A stretch of DNA of 64,000 nt from Legionella geestiana (GCF_004571195.1 NZ_CP038271.1:1935501-1999500); one strand, 5' to 3'. Positions 37,135 to 45,668 are shown, counted from the first letter of the stretch. Notes: generated from the sequence alone by a model not told the origin. Numbers and translations are program-made.

Positions 37135-37979
37135 ATGAACAAGCCTTAAAAGCCCGATTAAAACATATTGGGAAAGAAAGAGGTAAGGGCTTTAATGAGG
37201 TTTGGAAGCTATTAATTCTGGAGCGTTTTTTAGCCAGACTTTCTCGTTCTGAATATTCTGATGAATTCATATTCAAAGGCGGGTTGCTTTTATCCTATTA
37301 CCTGACTATTGGCAGAGAAACCATTGATATTGATCTACTGGCTAGACGACTAAATGCGGAAAAATTCAACATAGAATTAATCATGCAAGAAATCTGTTTA
37401 CTTAATCTGGATGATGGATTTCAGATGCAGTTCATCAATCTTGACGATTTAGATCACCAACATATGAATTACCCTGGGTTTCAAATAGGGATTGCCGTTC
37501 AATTTGGGGTGATGCGTGATAAATTTTTTGTAGACATTGGTGTCGGGGATGTGGTTGAGCCAGTATTGTTAGATTGGCCATCCTTTAGCTACAAAGAAAT
37601 ACCCTTGTTTAACGATTCTATTTCGTTGGAGGTGTATCCAGTGGAAACTATTTTTGCCGAAAAACTGGAAACCCTCATTTCTCGTGGTGCAGCCAACAGT
37701 CGCATGAAAGATTATCATGATCTGCTGTTGTTATGTCGCAATGAGACTAATCTGATTGATAAAATCCGGTTAAAGGATAATATTACGCAAACATTCCAAA
37801 ATCGGGGGACAGTATTTTCTCTTCCAGTTCAGTTTCAGTCTGATGAATTAGAGCGAATGCAGCTTCTTTGGTCTGGCCATTTACGTGTTTTAGGTGCTGA
37901 TCGAGTTCAGGCGCTTGATTTGCCGGCAAAGGTAGAGACAGTTATTAATGACTTAAATCAATGGTTGTTAACTATTTAG
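37131..37979 (+). CDS. abiEii: AbiEii toxin, nucleotidyltransferase
   Basis: A 282-residue protein with the DNA polymerase beta-like nucleotidyltransferase fold of AbiEii/MenT-type toxins. The motif FIFKGGLLLSYYL (GG(T/L)xL) is followed by ETIDIDLLAR (DxD-like metal site). A Lys-containing motif lies later (VETIFAEKLETLISRGAANS) and then RMKDYHDLLLL. Related toxins add nucleotides to RNA or block tRNA 3' ends. It is translationally coupled to abiEi. Its place at the left edge of the element suggests a role in keeping the element or defending against phage. Confidence 0.88.
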   Translation: MNEQALKARLKHIGKERGKGFNEVWKLLILERFLARLSRSEYSDEFIFKGGLLLSYYLTIGRETIDIDLLARRLNAEKFNIELIMQEICLLNLDDGFQMQFINLDDLDHQHMNYPGFQIGIAVQFGVMRDKFFVDIGVGDVVEPVLLDWPSFSYKEIPLFNDSISLEVYPVETIFAEKLETLISRGAANSRMKDYHDLLLLCRNETNLIDKIRLKDNITQTFQNRGTVFSLPVQFQSDELERMQLLWSGHLRVLGADRVQALDLPAKVETVINDLNQWLLTI

Positions 37980-38063
37980 GGCGATTGTCATTGGATATAG
38001 AATATAAGTCTGTCTGGTGATGAAACAATACTAACGAAATATCATTTTAAATTGGAAGATAAT

Positions 38064-38678
38064 ATGACTTACACAGTAAACCTGGAACAAATAAACGAAT
38101 ACAATACCCATAAATTAACGATTAATCCCAAGCGCTCCGCGCTGATAGTCATAGAGATGCAAAATGTTTTTCGCAATGATTTAAACATGATTAGCGACAA
38201 GCAACTTAGTAATATTAAAGCAATTATCTCAGCCTCTGAGAACGCCGGTGTAAACATTATTTATGTGCGGCACAATGACAGTCATGAAATTTCAAAATCA
38301 ATGATAGATTGGTGGAACGGCGATAAAATTGAATATGGTAGTGAAGGCTGGGAAATGATAGACGGCTTTGACACCACCGGTAAGACTATTATTGATAAAA
38401 ATCAATACTCTGCCTTTTTTAAAACGGAGTTGGATGAAGTTTTACGAGCAAATAAAATTGAAGATGTTATTATTGTTGGGGTGATGACTAACTGTTGCTG
38501 CGAAACAACGGCAAGAGAGGCCTTTATGTATGGATATAGAGTGTTTTTTATCAACGATGCTACCTCTACATTCAATGAAGATTTGCATTTGGCGACATTA
38601 AAAAATTTATCCTTTGGATTTGCGTGCATACAAGACACAAAACATTTAGTATCTGATTTGATCGCAAGCAAAGAATGA
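38064..38678 (+). CDS. Isochorismatase-like cysteine hydrolase
   Basis: A 204-residue protein of the isochorismatase/nicotinamidase superfamily. The Lys of the triad is in TIIDKNQYSAFF and the nucleophilic Cys in VGVMTNCCCETTAREA, with the usual YGYRVFFINDAT strand after it. The first triad position, normally Asp in a DxQxxF context, is Glu here (LIVIEMQNVF), which could alter or abolish the standard reaction. The start at 38064 has GGAAGA upstream. The next gene starts 35 bp downstream in the same direction, so it probably belongs with the binding protein and kinase that follow. Confidence 0.8.
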   Translation: MTYTVNLEQINEYNTHKLTINPKRSALIVIEMQNVFRNDLNMISDKQLSNIKAIISASENAGVNIIYVRHNDSHEISKSMIDWWNGDKIEYGSEGWEMIDGFDTTGKTIIDKNQYSAFFKTELDEVLRANKIEDVIIVGVMTNCCCETTAREAFMYGYRVFFINDATSTFNEDLHLATLKNLSFGFACIQDTKHLVSDLIASKE

Positions 38679-38713
38679 CCTTAATAAAATAATCTTTGGT
38701 TTTTGTAATTACT

Positions 38714-39772
38714 ATGAAAAAATTATCGCTGTTCGTTTGTATGCTTTTGGCAAATAATTTACATGCCGCTGTAAACACAAGTACAACTTCTAAAAAAACA
38801 GTCAACGTAACTGCTTTTTATGGCTTTTTAGAAGACCCCAAAATTAAAGAGGCTGTTGAGAAGCAGTGTAATGTAAACTTTTCTCATGATGCTTATTACA
38901 CTAATGCGGAGTTTTTGCGCGACTTTTATAAGCAAAAAGATATTTATGATGTGATGATTTTTAGTAATATGGTTTATGGAACCATCAAAAATCAATTGCC
39001 CAATATTGAGAGCAGTAATCTCTGGAAGTCATCAGAAGAGTACTATCCCTATTTTAAGGAATATTATACTACGCACAATTACACACATAATACGGCGTTC
39101 TTTACTCATGCTATTGTAGGATTTATGTATAATCCAGCATTAATTGAGATTAAACCTGATGAAAAAATGAGTGATATTTTCAAGTCTGCCAAAGACAATA
39201 ATGTCATTCTTGTTGATGATTCAGGAGAGATTGGGAATCTGTTAACCATTGGTTTTAGCGATGATAATACCGTTAAGAAAAATAATGATGGCTCTGTTTC
39301 ATTGACCTATAGCAATTTAAAACGCATGACTCAGGATGCCAAAATTCATATCACAAGTGATTTTAACAAAATTTATGACTCTAAAAACTTTGCATTTAGT
39401 TATATTTGGTCGGGCGACGCCTTGTTGTATATAAAAAAAACAGGGAAGCCCTATAAATTTGTTATTCCTTCAAATGCCAGCTCAATTTGTACGGATTTAA
39501 TTGTTCAAATGAAAAATACTCCCGAGGCCAGTTGCGTTGCTCGTGTATTGCAAAACCAATCTACCTTGGAGTATTTTGAGAACTACAGTTATTATTTTTC
39601 ACCCTATTTTAAAAATCATATTGACGACAAATCCTACATTGCGTTGTATGAAAAAACAAAGAAGACACTTCCACAGTTACGCATGATCCAACCGGTAGAA
39701 AATTTTGAGAGTGAATACAATGTCAGCTGGAACAAAATTAAACTGCGAATTAGCAATGATAACAATGAATGA
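38714..39772 (+). CDS. Periplasmic solute-binding protein (PotD-like)
   Basis: A 352-residue secreted protein with a signal peptide (MKKLSLFVCMLLANNLHAA). VNVTAFYGFLEDPKIKEAVE and YDVMIFSNMVYG look like the opening of a spermidine/putrescine-type binding fold (bacterial extracellular solute-binding class). AFSYIWSGDALLYIKKTGKP and FVIPSNASSICTDLIVQMK match the later lobe and hinge. No permease or ATPase gene accompanies it. Instead a membrane histidine kinase lies 79 bp downstream, so it more likely reports a ligand to the kinase than feeds transport. Confidence 0.7.
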   Translation: MKKLSLFVCMLLANNLHAAVNTSTTSKKTVNVTAFYGFLEDPKIKEAVEKQCNVNFSHDAYYTNAEFLRDFYKQKDIYDVMIFSNMVYGTIKNQLPNIESSNLWKSSEEYYPYFKEYYTTHNYTHNTAFFTHAIVGFMYNPALIEIKPDEKMSDIFKSAKDNNVILVDDSGEIGNLLTIGFSDDNTVKKNNDGSVSLTYSNLKRMTQDAKIHITSDFNKIYDSKNFAFSYIWSGDALLYIKKTGKPYKFVIPSNASSICTDLIVQMKNTPEASCVARVLQNQSTLEYFENYSYYFSPYFKNHIDDKSYIALYEKTKKTLPQLRMIQPVENFESEYNVSWNKIKLRISNDNNE

Positions 39773-39851
39773 TCTTTGGATTAGTAATCGTGCAAAATCG
39801 CAAAAAATTTAACATGCTCCGTTTCAACAGCTCTGAAAAAATGCAACTGCT

Positions 39852-42116
39852 ATGATGTTTTTTTCAAGAGTTGAAAATCTTGACTCCTATCAACGAGCTA
39901 TTAATAAATTAATTAGCTTTTTGATTGCGATTAGCTTATGCATAAGCTTAATTGCCATGTGGTTTATCTATTCTGGATTTGAAAAAAAATCAAAAATCCT
40001 TAATAACGAACTGATTATTAATGCAAATTCGATATTGCAATCCAATGTTTCAGAAAAACTAAGCATCCTTGTAAATGATCAGGATTTTGTAAGCTATCTT
40101 AACAAGGGAGAATACAGTAGAAAATTAAATGCGGTTGATATGATGGTGCTTTTTAAAAAATTCATAGATAACCATTTTATTTTGGGTGTCGAGGTAAATA
40201 ATAGAACAGGGAATTCCATTTTAACCATCGGAGACACAAATTCCGCATTTCATATTAGCATGGATCTTTGTTACTTAAATGGTCAAATTAATAATCAGTT
40301 TGGTAACTGTTACCATAAAATAATTCTTTTTATGTCCAGGAATGCTTATTTAGACCACCTTGCAAAAATCAATGGAAACATACAACCTTGTACAGAAAAC
40401 CACGACAGATGCGATGGCTTTCATCCATTTTCTTCTAATAAATTTGGTTCTTTTGCAGCCGAAAGTGCAAGTAAAGAATTTATTTCTATAAAATATGCAT
40501 CTCAGAATACTTACCAATTTTTTATTCCGGCCACTATCATTTTTATTATTTCTACGCTTGGCCTATTAATGATCCACAGGGTTATTAAAATTTTAACGGA
40601 CAGACACCTTGCAAGGCCTATTAAAGAACTGGAAACAAATTTGAAAAATAATATGCCCTTGAAGCATGAATATATCCAGGAAATAAATTATCTTGCAAAA
40701 GAAATTGAAGAATACCAACAACATAAAGTTGAAATCGAGTTGGGAAAAAATTTGGCACAGGTTGCGCATGATATACGCTCCCCCTTGTTGGCAATAGATT
40801 CTTTCTTTTGTTTAGTTGAAAAAAAGCTTGAGGAAACTGAGCGCGTTTTTGGTAGAAGGGCCATTCGGCGCTTGGATGATATCGTTTGGAGTTTGCTTTA
40901 TAAGTACAAAAATAAAAATGAAAATGTTGATCGCAGCGGAGATAATTATGTGTTTCTCCATTCTTGTATTCAAGAGCTTTTATCTGAAAAGCGGATGGAG
41001 TATGCAAAACAAAACATAGAATTTGAGTTTACAGTAAATCCCAATGATATATTCAGTCTGGTTTATCTTAACTCTGTTAATTTAAAGCGAGTGTTATCCA
41101 ACCTTATAAATAATGCGGTTAATGCTATTTTACCAAAAAGCGGAACAGTTGAAGTATTTCTTGAAGCTAATATTGCTGGCTCTGTAATAACCATTAAAGA
41201 CAATGGAAGGGGAATGAGCTCAGAGTTACTTAAAGAAATCTTGACGAATGCTCAATTAGAAAAAACAAAAGTCAATTTGGGTTTGCCACATGCAATTAAA
41301 TTTTTAGAACAAATTGATGGACAGCTTGATATAACTTCGAGGCTAGACGAAGGTACTACGCTGGATATTTCGCTTCCATCCTGTGAAATTCCTGCTTGGT
41401 GTTTAAAAGAATATCAAGCTCATAACAATGCAATGCTGATTATTATTGATGACAGTAGCGCTGTTCATGATGTATGGGATGAAATGCTTAAAAAGCTGCC
41501 CCAAGTTAAATACCAGCATTTCTATAGCCCAGAAGAGGCGTTGAGTTTTTTTGAAATAGTAGCAGGTGAAAATTTAGTCATTTTTTGTGACTATGAATTC
41601 TATGATGAAGATCAAAATGGTTTGGATATTTTAGAGCAGGCGCCCAAGGATTCGGAAAAGGTTTTAGTAACCAGTTACTTATATAATCCAACAATTATGA
41701 ACAGCGCTATTGAAAAAGGATTTAAAATCTTGCCTAAAGATCTTGTGCCTTATTTTAAACTGTCTAATAAAGAACAACATAATTCCCAAAAACAAATCAG
41801 TTTGATTTTTATTGATGATGAACCTAGAAATACACAGTCTTGGGAGTTTTTTGCTGAAGTAAAAAATCATAAAATTGTGACATACAATGATATCCAGGAA
41901 TTTTTTATGCATGCCCCTCAATTTGCAAAGAATATCCCGATTTATGTTGATCTGGATTTGCGAGACGAAAAAAATGGTATTGCTTATGCTAAAGAAATTT
42001 ATGAGTTGGGCTTTGAGAAAATCTACATAGCCACTGGCGCAGTTGGCATTGCTCTAAAAAAATCTGAGTACCCCTGGATTACAGAAATCATTGAGAAGAA
42101 GTTTCCATTTATTTAA
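39852..42116 (+). CDS. Membrane histidine kinase with two C-terminal receiver-like domains
   Basis: A 754-residue protein. TM1 is at ~18-43 (LISFLIAISLCISLIAMWFI), then comes a ~180-residue periplasmic sensor region with several Cys, then TM2 at ~225-245. A linker leads to the H box (LAQVAHDIRSPLLAIDS) and the catalytic domain with N box (NLKRVLSNLINNAVNAI), G1 (IKDNGRGMS) and G2-like (NLGLPHAI). Two receiver-like domains follow. The first (MLIIIDDSSAVHDVW) has acceptor Asp in IFCDYEF and Lys in ILPKDL; the second (LIFIDDEPRNTQ) has Asp in YVDLDL. Gene order suggests it senses the upstream binding protein, as LuxP-LuxQ or NspS-MbaA pairs do. No separate output regulator is adjacent. Confidence 0.85.
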   Translation: MMFFSRVENLDSYQRAINKLISFLIAISLCISLIAMWFIYSGFEKKSKILNNELIINANSILQSNVSEKLSILVNDQDFVSYLNKGEYSRKLNAVDMMVLFKKFIDNHFILGVEVNNRTGNSILTIGDTNSAFHISMDLCYLNGQINNQFGNCYHKIILFMSRNAYLDHLAKINGNIQPCTENHDRCDGFHPFSSNKFGSFAAESASKEFISIKYASQNTYQFFIPATIIFIISTLGLLMIHRVIKILTDRHLARPIKELETNLKNNMPLKHEYIQEINYLAKEIEEYQQHKVEIELGKNLAQVAHDIRSPLLAIDSFFCLVEKKLEETERVFGRRAIRRLDDIVWSLLYKYKNKNENVDRSGDNYVFLHSCIQELLSEKRMEYAKQNIEFEFTVNPNDIFSLVYLNSVNLKRVLSNLINNAVNAILPKSGTVEVFLEANIAGSVITIKDNGRGMSSELLKEILTNAQLEKTKVNLGLPHAIKFLEQIDGQLDITSRLDEGTTLDISLPSCEIPAWCLKEYQAHNNAMLIIIDDSSAVHDVWDEMLKKLPQVKYQHFYSPEEALSFFEIVAGENLVIFCDYEFYDEDQNGLDILEQAPKDSEKVLVTSYLYNPTIMNSAIEKGFKILPKDLVPYFKLSNKEQHNSQKQISLIFIDDEPRNTQSWEFFAEVKNHKIVTYNDIQEFFMHAPQFAKNIPIYVDLDLRDEKNGIAYAKEIYELGFEKIYIATGAVGIALKKSEYPWITEIIEKKFPFI

Positions 42117-42143
42117 AATTTGCAGCCAAGACCCCCAAAAAAC

Positions 42144-42356
42144 TTACACAGCTTTTTCAATTCCCTGCTCATCTGCTTCTGCATCTAAAGCAAGTAAATA
42201 TTTTTCTACCAGGAAAATACTGCCTGTGGCAGCATCAAGCAATTTCGTATGATCATTAGCGTTTCTTACATTACGCAGGAGTGTCAGCTGATCATTCATA
42301 TCGCGGATGATTGGTAGAAGATCATGAGAAACATTTTTAATCGTTCTGGTTGTCAT
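42144..42356 (-). CDS. Small helical protein encoded with the CI-like repressor
   Basis: This 70-residue, fully helical acidic protein (IIRDMNDQLTLLRNVRNAND, SIFLVEKYLLALDAEADEQG) has no recognised family. Its ATG overlaps the repressor stop (ATGA), so the two are translated together and it is probably a partner or modulator of the repressor. Confidence 0.55.
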   Translation of the reverse strand: MTTRTIKNVSHDLLPIIRDMNDQLTLLRNVRNANDHTKLLDAATGSIFLVEKYLLALDAEADEQGIEKAV

Positions 42357-42958
42357 TTTAATCCTTCCTCGATATTTCTTTCTAAATGGACTGCTATTCC
42401 AATCAGCTGATCGCCTATTTTAAACTCAAAGCAATCCCGTTCATTATAAATCATTATTGTTTTTCTATTGTACTTTAATGTGCCTATAAAAATTAACCCT
42501 TTCTCTTCGATAAAAGCCAGTCCAATGCGTCCAGTCATGTCGCAAGGTAGAGACGAACTAAAAATTAGCAAATCATTTTTAAATAATTGAGAGTTGATAT
42601 TTTCTACAAGTCTATAGCCATAAAAATAATAATCTTCTTGTACAGTTGATGGCCATGATTGATCGGTCGTATGCTCTAATTCTTCAAATGAAATGGATCC
42701 TTTAGCCAAAGACTTTAGAGCCTTTTCAGATAGAATCGGTATTGAGGTTATATTATTCAATCCAGCTGATATTGTATCCAAGCCCAAAATTTCTGCTATT
42801 TTAGGCAGGTATTGGCTTCTATCCTGGTTTTTAGCGAGAATTTTATTTAGGTGTTGCGGACTAATTCCGAGTTTTTTAGCCAGATGTACTTGTTTAACAC
42901 CAGCTTCTTTTATTTTGTCTTTGATGATATCGCTAGGGTTTCCGATAGGGGCTGGCAC
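42353..42958 (-). CDS. CI-like phage-type repressor of the element
   Basis: A 201-residue protein. The N-terminal XRE helix-turn-helix (VKQVHLAKKLGISPQHLNKI) is followed by a linker and a C-terminal domain like the S24/CI dimerisation domain (DYYFYGYRLVENINSQLF, IGLAFIEEKGLIFIGTLKYN). The catalytic Ser/Lys of LexA-type self-cleavage are not evident. The start is a GTG at 42958, preceded by AGAGAG. The gene diverges from lvrA, and two matching palindromes lie over the two promoters. The position corresponds to the phage-repressor-like regulators that precede the lvr block in Legionella integrative elements. Confidence 0.8.
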   Translation of the reverse strand: MPAPIGNPSDIIKDKIKEAGVKQVHLAKKLGISPQHLNKILAKNQDRSQYLPKIAEILGLDTISAGLNNITSIPILSEKALKSLAKGSISFEELEHTTDQSWPSTVQEDYYFYGYRLVENINSQLFKNDLLIFSSSLPCDMTGRIGLAFIEEKGLIFIGTLKYNRKTIMIYNERDCFEFKIGDQLIGIAVHLERNIEEGLK

Positions 42959-42984
42959 TTATTCTCTCTAAAAATTTCAAACTT

Positions 42985-43006
42985 ATGGTTTATAAAATTA
43001 AACCAT
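42985..43006. promoter_or_regulatory. Operator O1 over the repressor promoter
   Basis: Perfect 8-bp dyad ATGGTTTA-N6-TAAACCAT. On the minus strand a promoter TTGATA-17-TAATTT places its -10 inside this site, so binding would autorepress the CI-like gene. The same dyad core recurs at 43122-43141. Confidence 0.7.
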
Positions 43007-43093
43007 ATTACCAATAATATCAACGCAAGTCTGCATTCTCAATCAATAAAAGCCATTCTATCAAAATAATACAAACAAAAGAGTTTATTTTTA

Positions 43094-43141
43094 TTGACAA
43101 GTAAATCACATATTCTTATATTGGTTTATAAAAATAAACCA
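43094..43141 (+). promoter_or_regulatory. lvrA promoter with overlapping operator O2
   Basis: TTGACA (43094-43099), 17 bp, TATATT (43117-43122) form a strong promoter reading towards lvrA. The dyad TGGTTTA-N6-TAAACCA (43122-43141) overlaps the -10 and start point. It matches O1, making it the likely repressor target that keeps the transfer genes silent. Confidence 0.7.
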
Positions 43142-43189
43142 TCGTAATTTCTAAATTATGTGAATAAAGGATATCAGGACGTGGATTTT

Positions 43190-44068
43190 ATGGTTAATAG
43201 CGAGGAACTTGAGGCGTTATATGGATTACCTCATTCGCAGCAGCTTGCTTATCTGAGAGGAATACGTCCGTATATGGACGTTAAAACAGGACTGGTTGGG
43301 GTTAAACGGCGTATTAGCTTGCAGTCGCTAGCTGAAGAACTGTATATCCAGCCACATCAGGGGGTAAAAAGTGAAAAATATTCTCGTGCCCAGGCCAGAC
43401 GCGCATTATCTGCTTTGGAGCGCGTTGGATTAATCTCTTTGCAGTCAGAAGATCTGCAGCTGATTTTACAATGTAATTTGGCCACTTTGGGTTATTTTGC
43501 TCAAAATAAAGTAGTCACAAACCCGTCACAGAAAGCCGTCACATTTTGTTCTGAGCAATCCATTGAAAATAAAGGGTTTTATGAGGATTGTTCAGAAAAA
43601 CCCGTCATAACAGATCCCCCAAAAGCCGTCACACCTCATATAAAAGAAAATAATTATATTTATTTATTGCGCCAATTCGACCATTTCTGGCAGATGTACC
43701 CCGAGAAGAAATCCCGTGAACGCGCTTTTGAAATTTTTCAACAAATCAATCCTGATGAACATTTACTGCAAACCATGTTGCTGGCTCTGGATAGCCAAAT
43801 CAAAGCCCGCCAAGCAAATGAAGCCCAGGGTGAATGGGTTCCCGCCTGGAAATTTCCAGCGAACTGGTTGTCGCAGAAGTGCTGGGAGGATGAAGTCAGA
43901 ATCGAATTAAAGCAGGAGAAAAGGAATGAGAAGCGTCGCACAAATACTGCAACAACAGCCTATGACCCCTTCTGGAACGAAGACAACGGAGAGTCTGATA
44001 GCACCGGAGAAGATGAATGCCAGCAAAACAATGTCGTCAGCATGCAAAGCTATCGACAAGCGAATTGA
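43190..44068 (+). CDS. lvrA: LvrA-like protein, possible replication-initiator-like
   Basis: A 292-residue first gene of the lvr block. The N-terminal half looks like a winged helix (KYSRAQARRALSALERVGLI). The C-terminal part (FDHFWQMYPEKKSRERAFEI, WVPAWKFPANWLSQKCWEDE) resembles the tail of phage lambda O-type and DnaT-like replication proteins, where a W-x-YP-x-K motif is followed by W-L-x-x-x-x-WEDE. This likeness is by eye. The start at 43190 is one of several possible (GTG at 43160 also in frame). The end overlaps lvrB by 143 bp in another frame. LvrA functions in Legionella are not well defined. Confidence 0.7.
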   Translation: MVNSEELEALYGLPHSQQLAYLRGIRPYMDVKTGLVGVKRRISLQSLAEELYIQPHQGVKSEKYSRAQARRALSALERVGLISLQSEDLQLILQCNLATLGYFAQNKVVTNPSQKAVTFCSEQSIENKGFYEDCSEKPVITDPPKAVTPHIKENNYIYLLRQFDHFWQMYPEKKSRERAFEIFQQINPDEHLLQTMLLALDSQIKARQANEAQGEWVPAWKFPANWLSQKCWEDEVRIELKQEKRNEKRRTNTATTAYDPFWNEDNGESDSTGEDECQQNNVVSMQSYRQAN

Positions 44069-44384
44069 GAACATGTTTACCCGATTTGCGGTCTTTTACG
44101 GGCATTTATGGCGCAGTCAGTTCAAGAGCGATGGATTTTTGGAGTTTGCAAAAAAAGAGTGGTCGGAGGGGTTAGGTCAATTTGGCGATGAGGTTTTGAA
44201 TCAAGCCATTTTGGTATGTCGGGATCATTGTGAAATGCCGCCCTCACTTCCGCAAATGATTGGGTTTTGTCGTGATATCAAAAAGCGCAATTCTTTTTAT
44301 GTCACCGATGAAGCACATAGACCAGCCAGCAAGGCTGTGGTTGAAGAAAACATCAGGCAATGCAAGGCCTACTTACTTAAATAA
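43926..44384 (+). CDS. lvrB: LvrB-like protein, possible replication-P-like
   Basis: A 152-residue protein whose start at 43926 has a strong ribosome site (AGGAGAAAAGG) and lies inside lvrA, giving an unusually long 143-bp overlap. The core (RFAVFYGHLWRSQFKSDGF, EFAKKEWSEGLGQFGDEVL, CRDHCEMPPSLPQMIGFCRD) resembles phage replication P-type proteins: a W-x-x-GL segment and a PPSLPQ...FC motif. If correct, lvrA-lvrB mimics a lambda O-P pair. It is followed by lvrC after 15 bp. Confidence 0.65.
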   Translation: MRSVAQILQQQPMTPSGTKTTESLIAPEKMNASKTMSSACKAIDKRIENMFTRFAVFYGHLWRSQFKSDGFLEFAKKEWSEGLGQFGDEVLNQAILVCRDHCEMPPSLPQMIGFCRDIKKRNSFYVTDEAHRPASKAVVEENIRQCKAYLLK

Positions 44385-44399
44385 AACAGGAGAAGCACT

Positions 44400-44660
44400 A
44401 TGTTAGTTTTGAGCAGAAAAATCGGGGAATCTATAGTTATTGGTGAAGATATTTACTGCACTGTAGTTGGCTATAAGCACGGAGAAATTCGTCTGGCTTT
44501 TGATGCCCCTAAATCCCTTCCAATTCATCGGGAAGAAATTCAACGCCGCATTTATCGTAATCGCCAACAGGAAAGCTGGTGTTGCGACAACAAACCCAGC
44601 CAGGAACGCGTGGTTGATCGTCTAATCAACAAGTTCAAACACGAGGTATGCCCGGCTTAA
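44400..44660 (+). CDS. lvrC: LvrC, CsrA paralogue of the integrative element
   Basis: An 86-residue RNA-binding regulator. MLVLSRKIGESIVIGEDI is the canonical CsrA first strand pair, with LSRK conserved. The second RNA-contact region is IRLAFDAPKSLPIHREEI, with Arg at the expected IHREEI site. The C terminus is longer and more basic than housekeeping CsrA (RIYRNRQQESWCC...). Element-borne CsrA paralogues are a hallmark of Legionella ICEs and tune element transfer or host switching. Its place between lvrB and trbB suggests control of the trb mRNA. Confidence 0.93.
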   Translation: MLVLSRKIGESIVIGEDIYCTVVGYKHGEIRLAFDAPKSLPIHREEIQRRIYRNRQQESWCCDNKPSQERVVDRLINKFKHEVCPA

Positions 44661-44676
44661 AGCCATCAATAACTGT

Positions 44677-45657
44677 ATGAGGTTGAAGCAAATGATAGAG
44701 CTGGAAGAACAAGGGATAACGGTTAAAGATAGAGCCCGTGAAAAGCTGAGGCGTGATTTGGGAGGATTGATTGAAGGGGCATTGAAAGATTATAAAACCG
44801 TAGAAATCATGCTGAATGCGGATGGCAGTCTTTGGCAAGAGCGTCTCGGTGAAACGATGCGTTGTATCGGCAACATCACCGAGGCACGGGCAGAAAGTAT
44901 TATCAAAACGGTTGCCGGTTTTCATGGTAAAGAAGTCACCCGCTTTAAACCCTTGTTGGAAGGCGAGCTGCCTTTGGATGGTTCACGTTTTGCCGGGCAG
45001 CTTCCGCCAGTGGTTTCACGCCCGACCTTTGCGATTCGGAAAAAAGCGTTGTCCGTTTTTACCCTCAATCACTATGTGGAATCGGGGATTATGACCGAGG
45101 CCCAATGTGAGGTCATTGAACAGGCAGTGGCGGCGCATCGTAACATCCTGGTTATCGGCGGTACTGGATCAGGCAAAACCACTTTGGTTAACGCCATCAT
45201 CCATGAAATGGTGATTCATGCGCCTGAGGAACGCATTTTTATCATCGAAGACACCGGAGAAATCCAGTGTGCAGCTAAAAACTGTGTCCAATATCATACC
45301 ACCATCGATGTCAGTATGACCCAGCTTTTGAAAACCACACTCAGGATGCGCCCCGATAGAATTATCGTGGGCGAGGTTCGCGGCTCGGAAGCTTTGGATT
45401 TGCTGGATGCCTGGAATACCGGTCATGAAGGCGGTACTGCCACCCTTCATGCCAACAACTGTCTGGCAGGGCTTTACCGTTTGAAATCACTGATTACCAG
45501 AAACCCTGCAGCCCCGGCTGAGATTGAGCCACTGATTGGTGAGGCGGTGCATTGTGTTGTGCATATTGCCAGAACGCCACAAGGGCGCAGGGTAGAGGAA
45601 ATCATCTCGGTTCATGGCTATGAGAATGGTCATTACAACATTGAAAAACTTATTTAA
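44677..45657 (+). CDS. trbB: TrbB, VirB11-type secretion ATPase
   Basis: This 326-residue hexameric traffic ATPase sits at the cytoplasmic base of the transfer channel. It shows the Walker A loop (VIGGTGSGKTTLVNAI), the Asp box (RIFIIEDTGEIQCAA), the Walker B region (RMRPDRIIVGEVRG) and the His box (TGHEGGTATLHANN). Length fits TrbB of RP4. A second in-frame Met at 44692 is a possible start. It opens the trb gene set, in the same order as RP4 trbB to trbL. Confidence 0.95.
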   Translation: MRLKQMIELEEQGITVKDRAREKLRRDLGGLIEGALKDYKTVEIMLNADGSLWQERLGETMRCIGNITEARAESIIKTVAGFHGKEVTRFKPLLEGELPLDGSRFAGQLPPVVSRPTFAIRKKALSVFTLNHYVESGIMTEAQCEVIEQAVAAHRNILVIGGTGSGKTTLVNAIIHEMVIHAPEERIFIIEDTGEIQCAAKNCVQYHTTIDVSMTQLLKTTLRMRPDRIIVGEVRGSEALDLLDAWNTGHEGGTATLHANNCLAGLYRLKSLITRNPAAPAEIEPLIGEAVHCVVHIARTPQGRRVEEIISVHGYENGHYNIEKLI

Positions 45658-45668
45658 GGAGAAATTGA

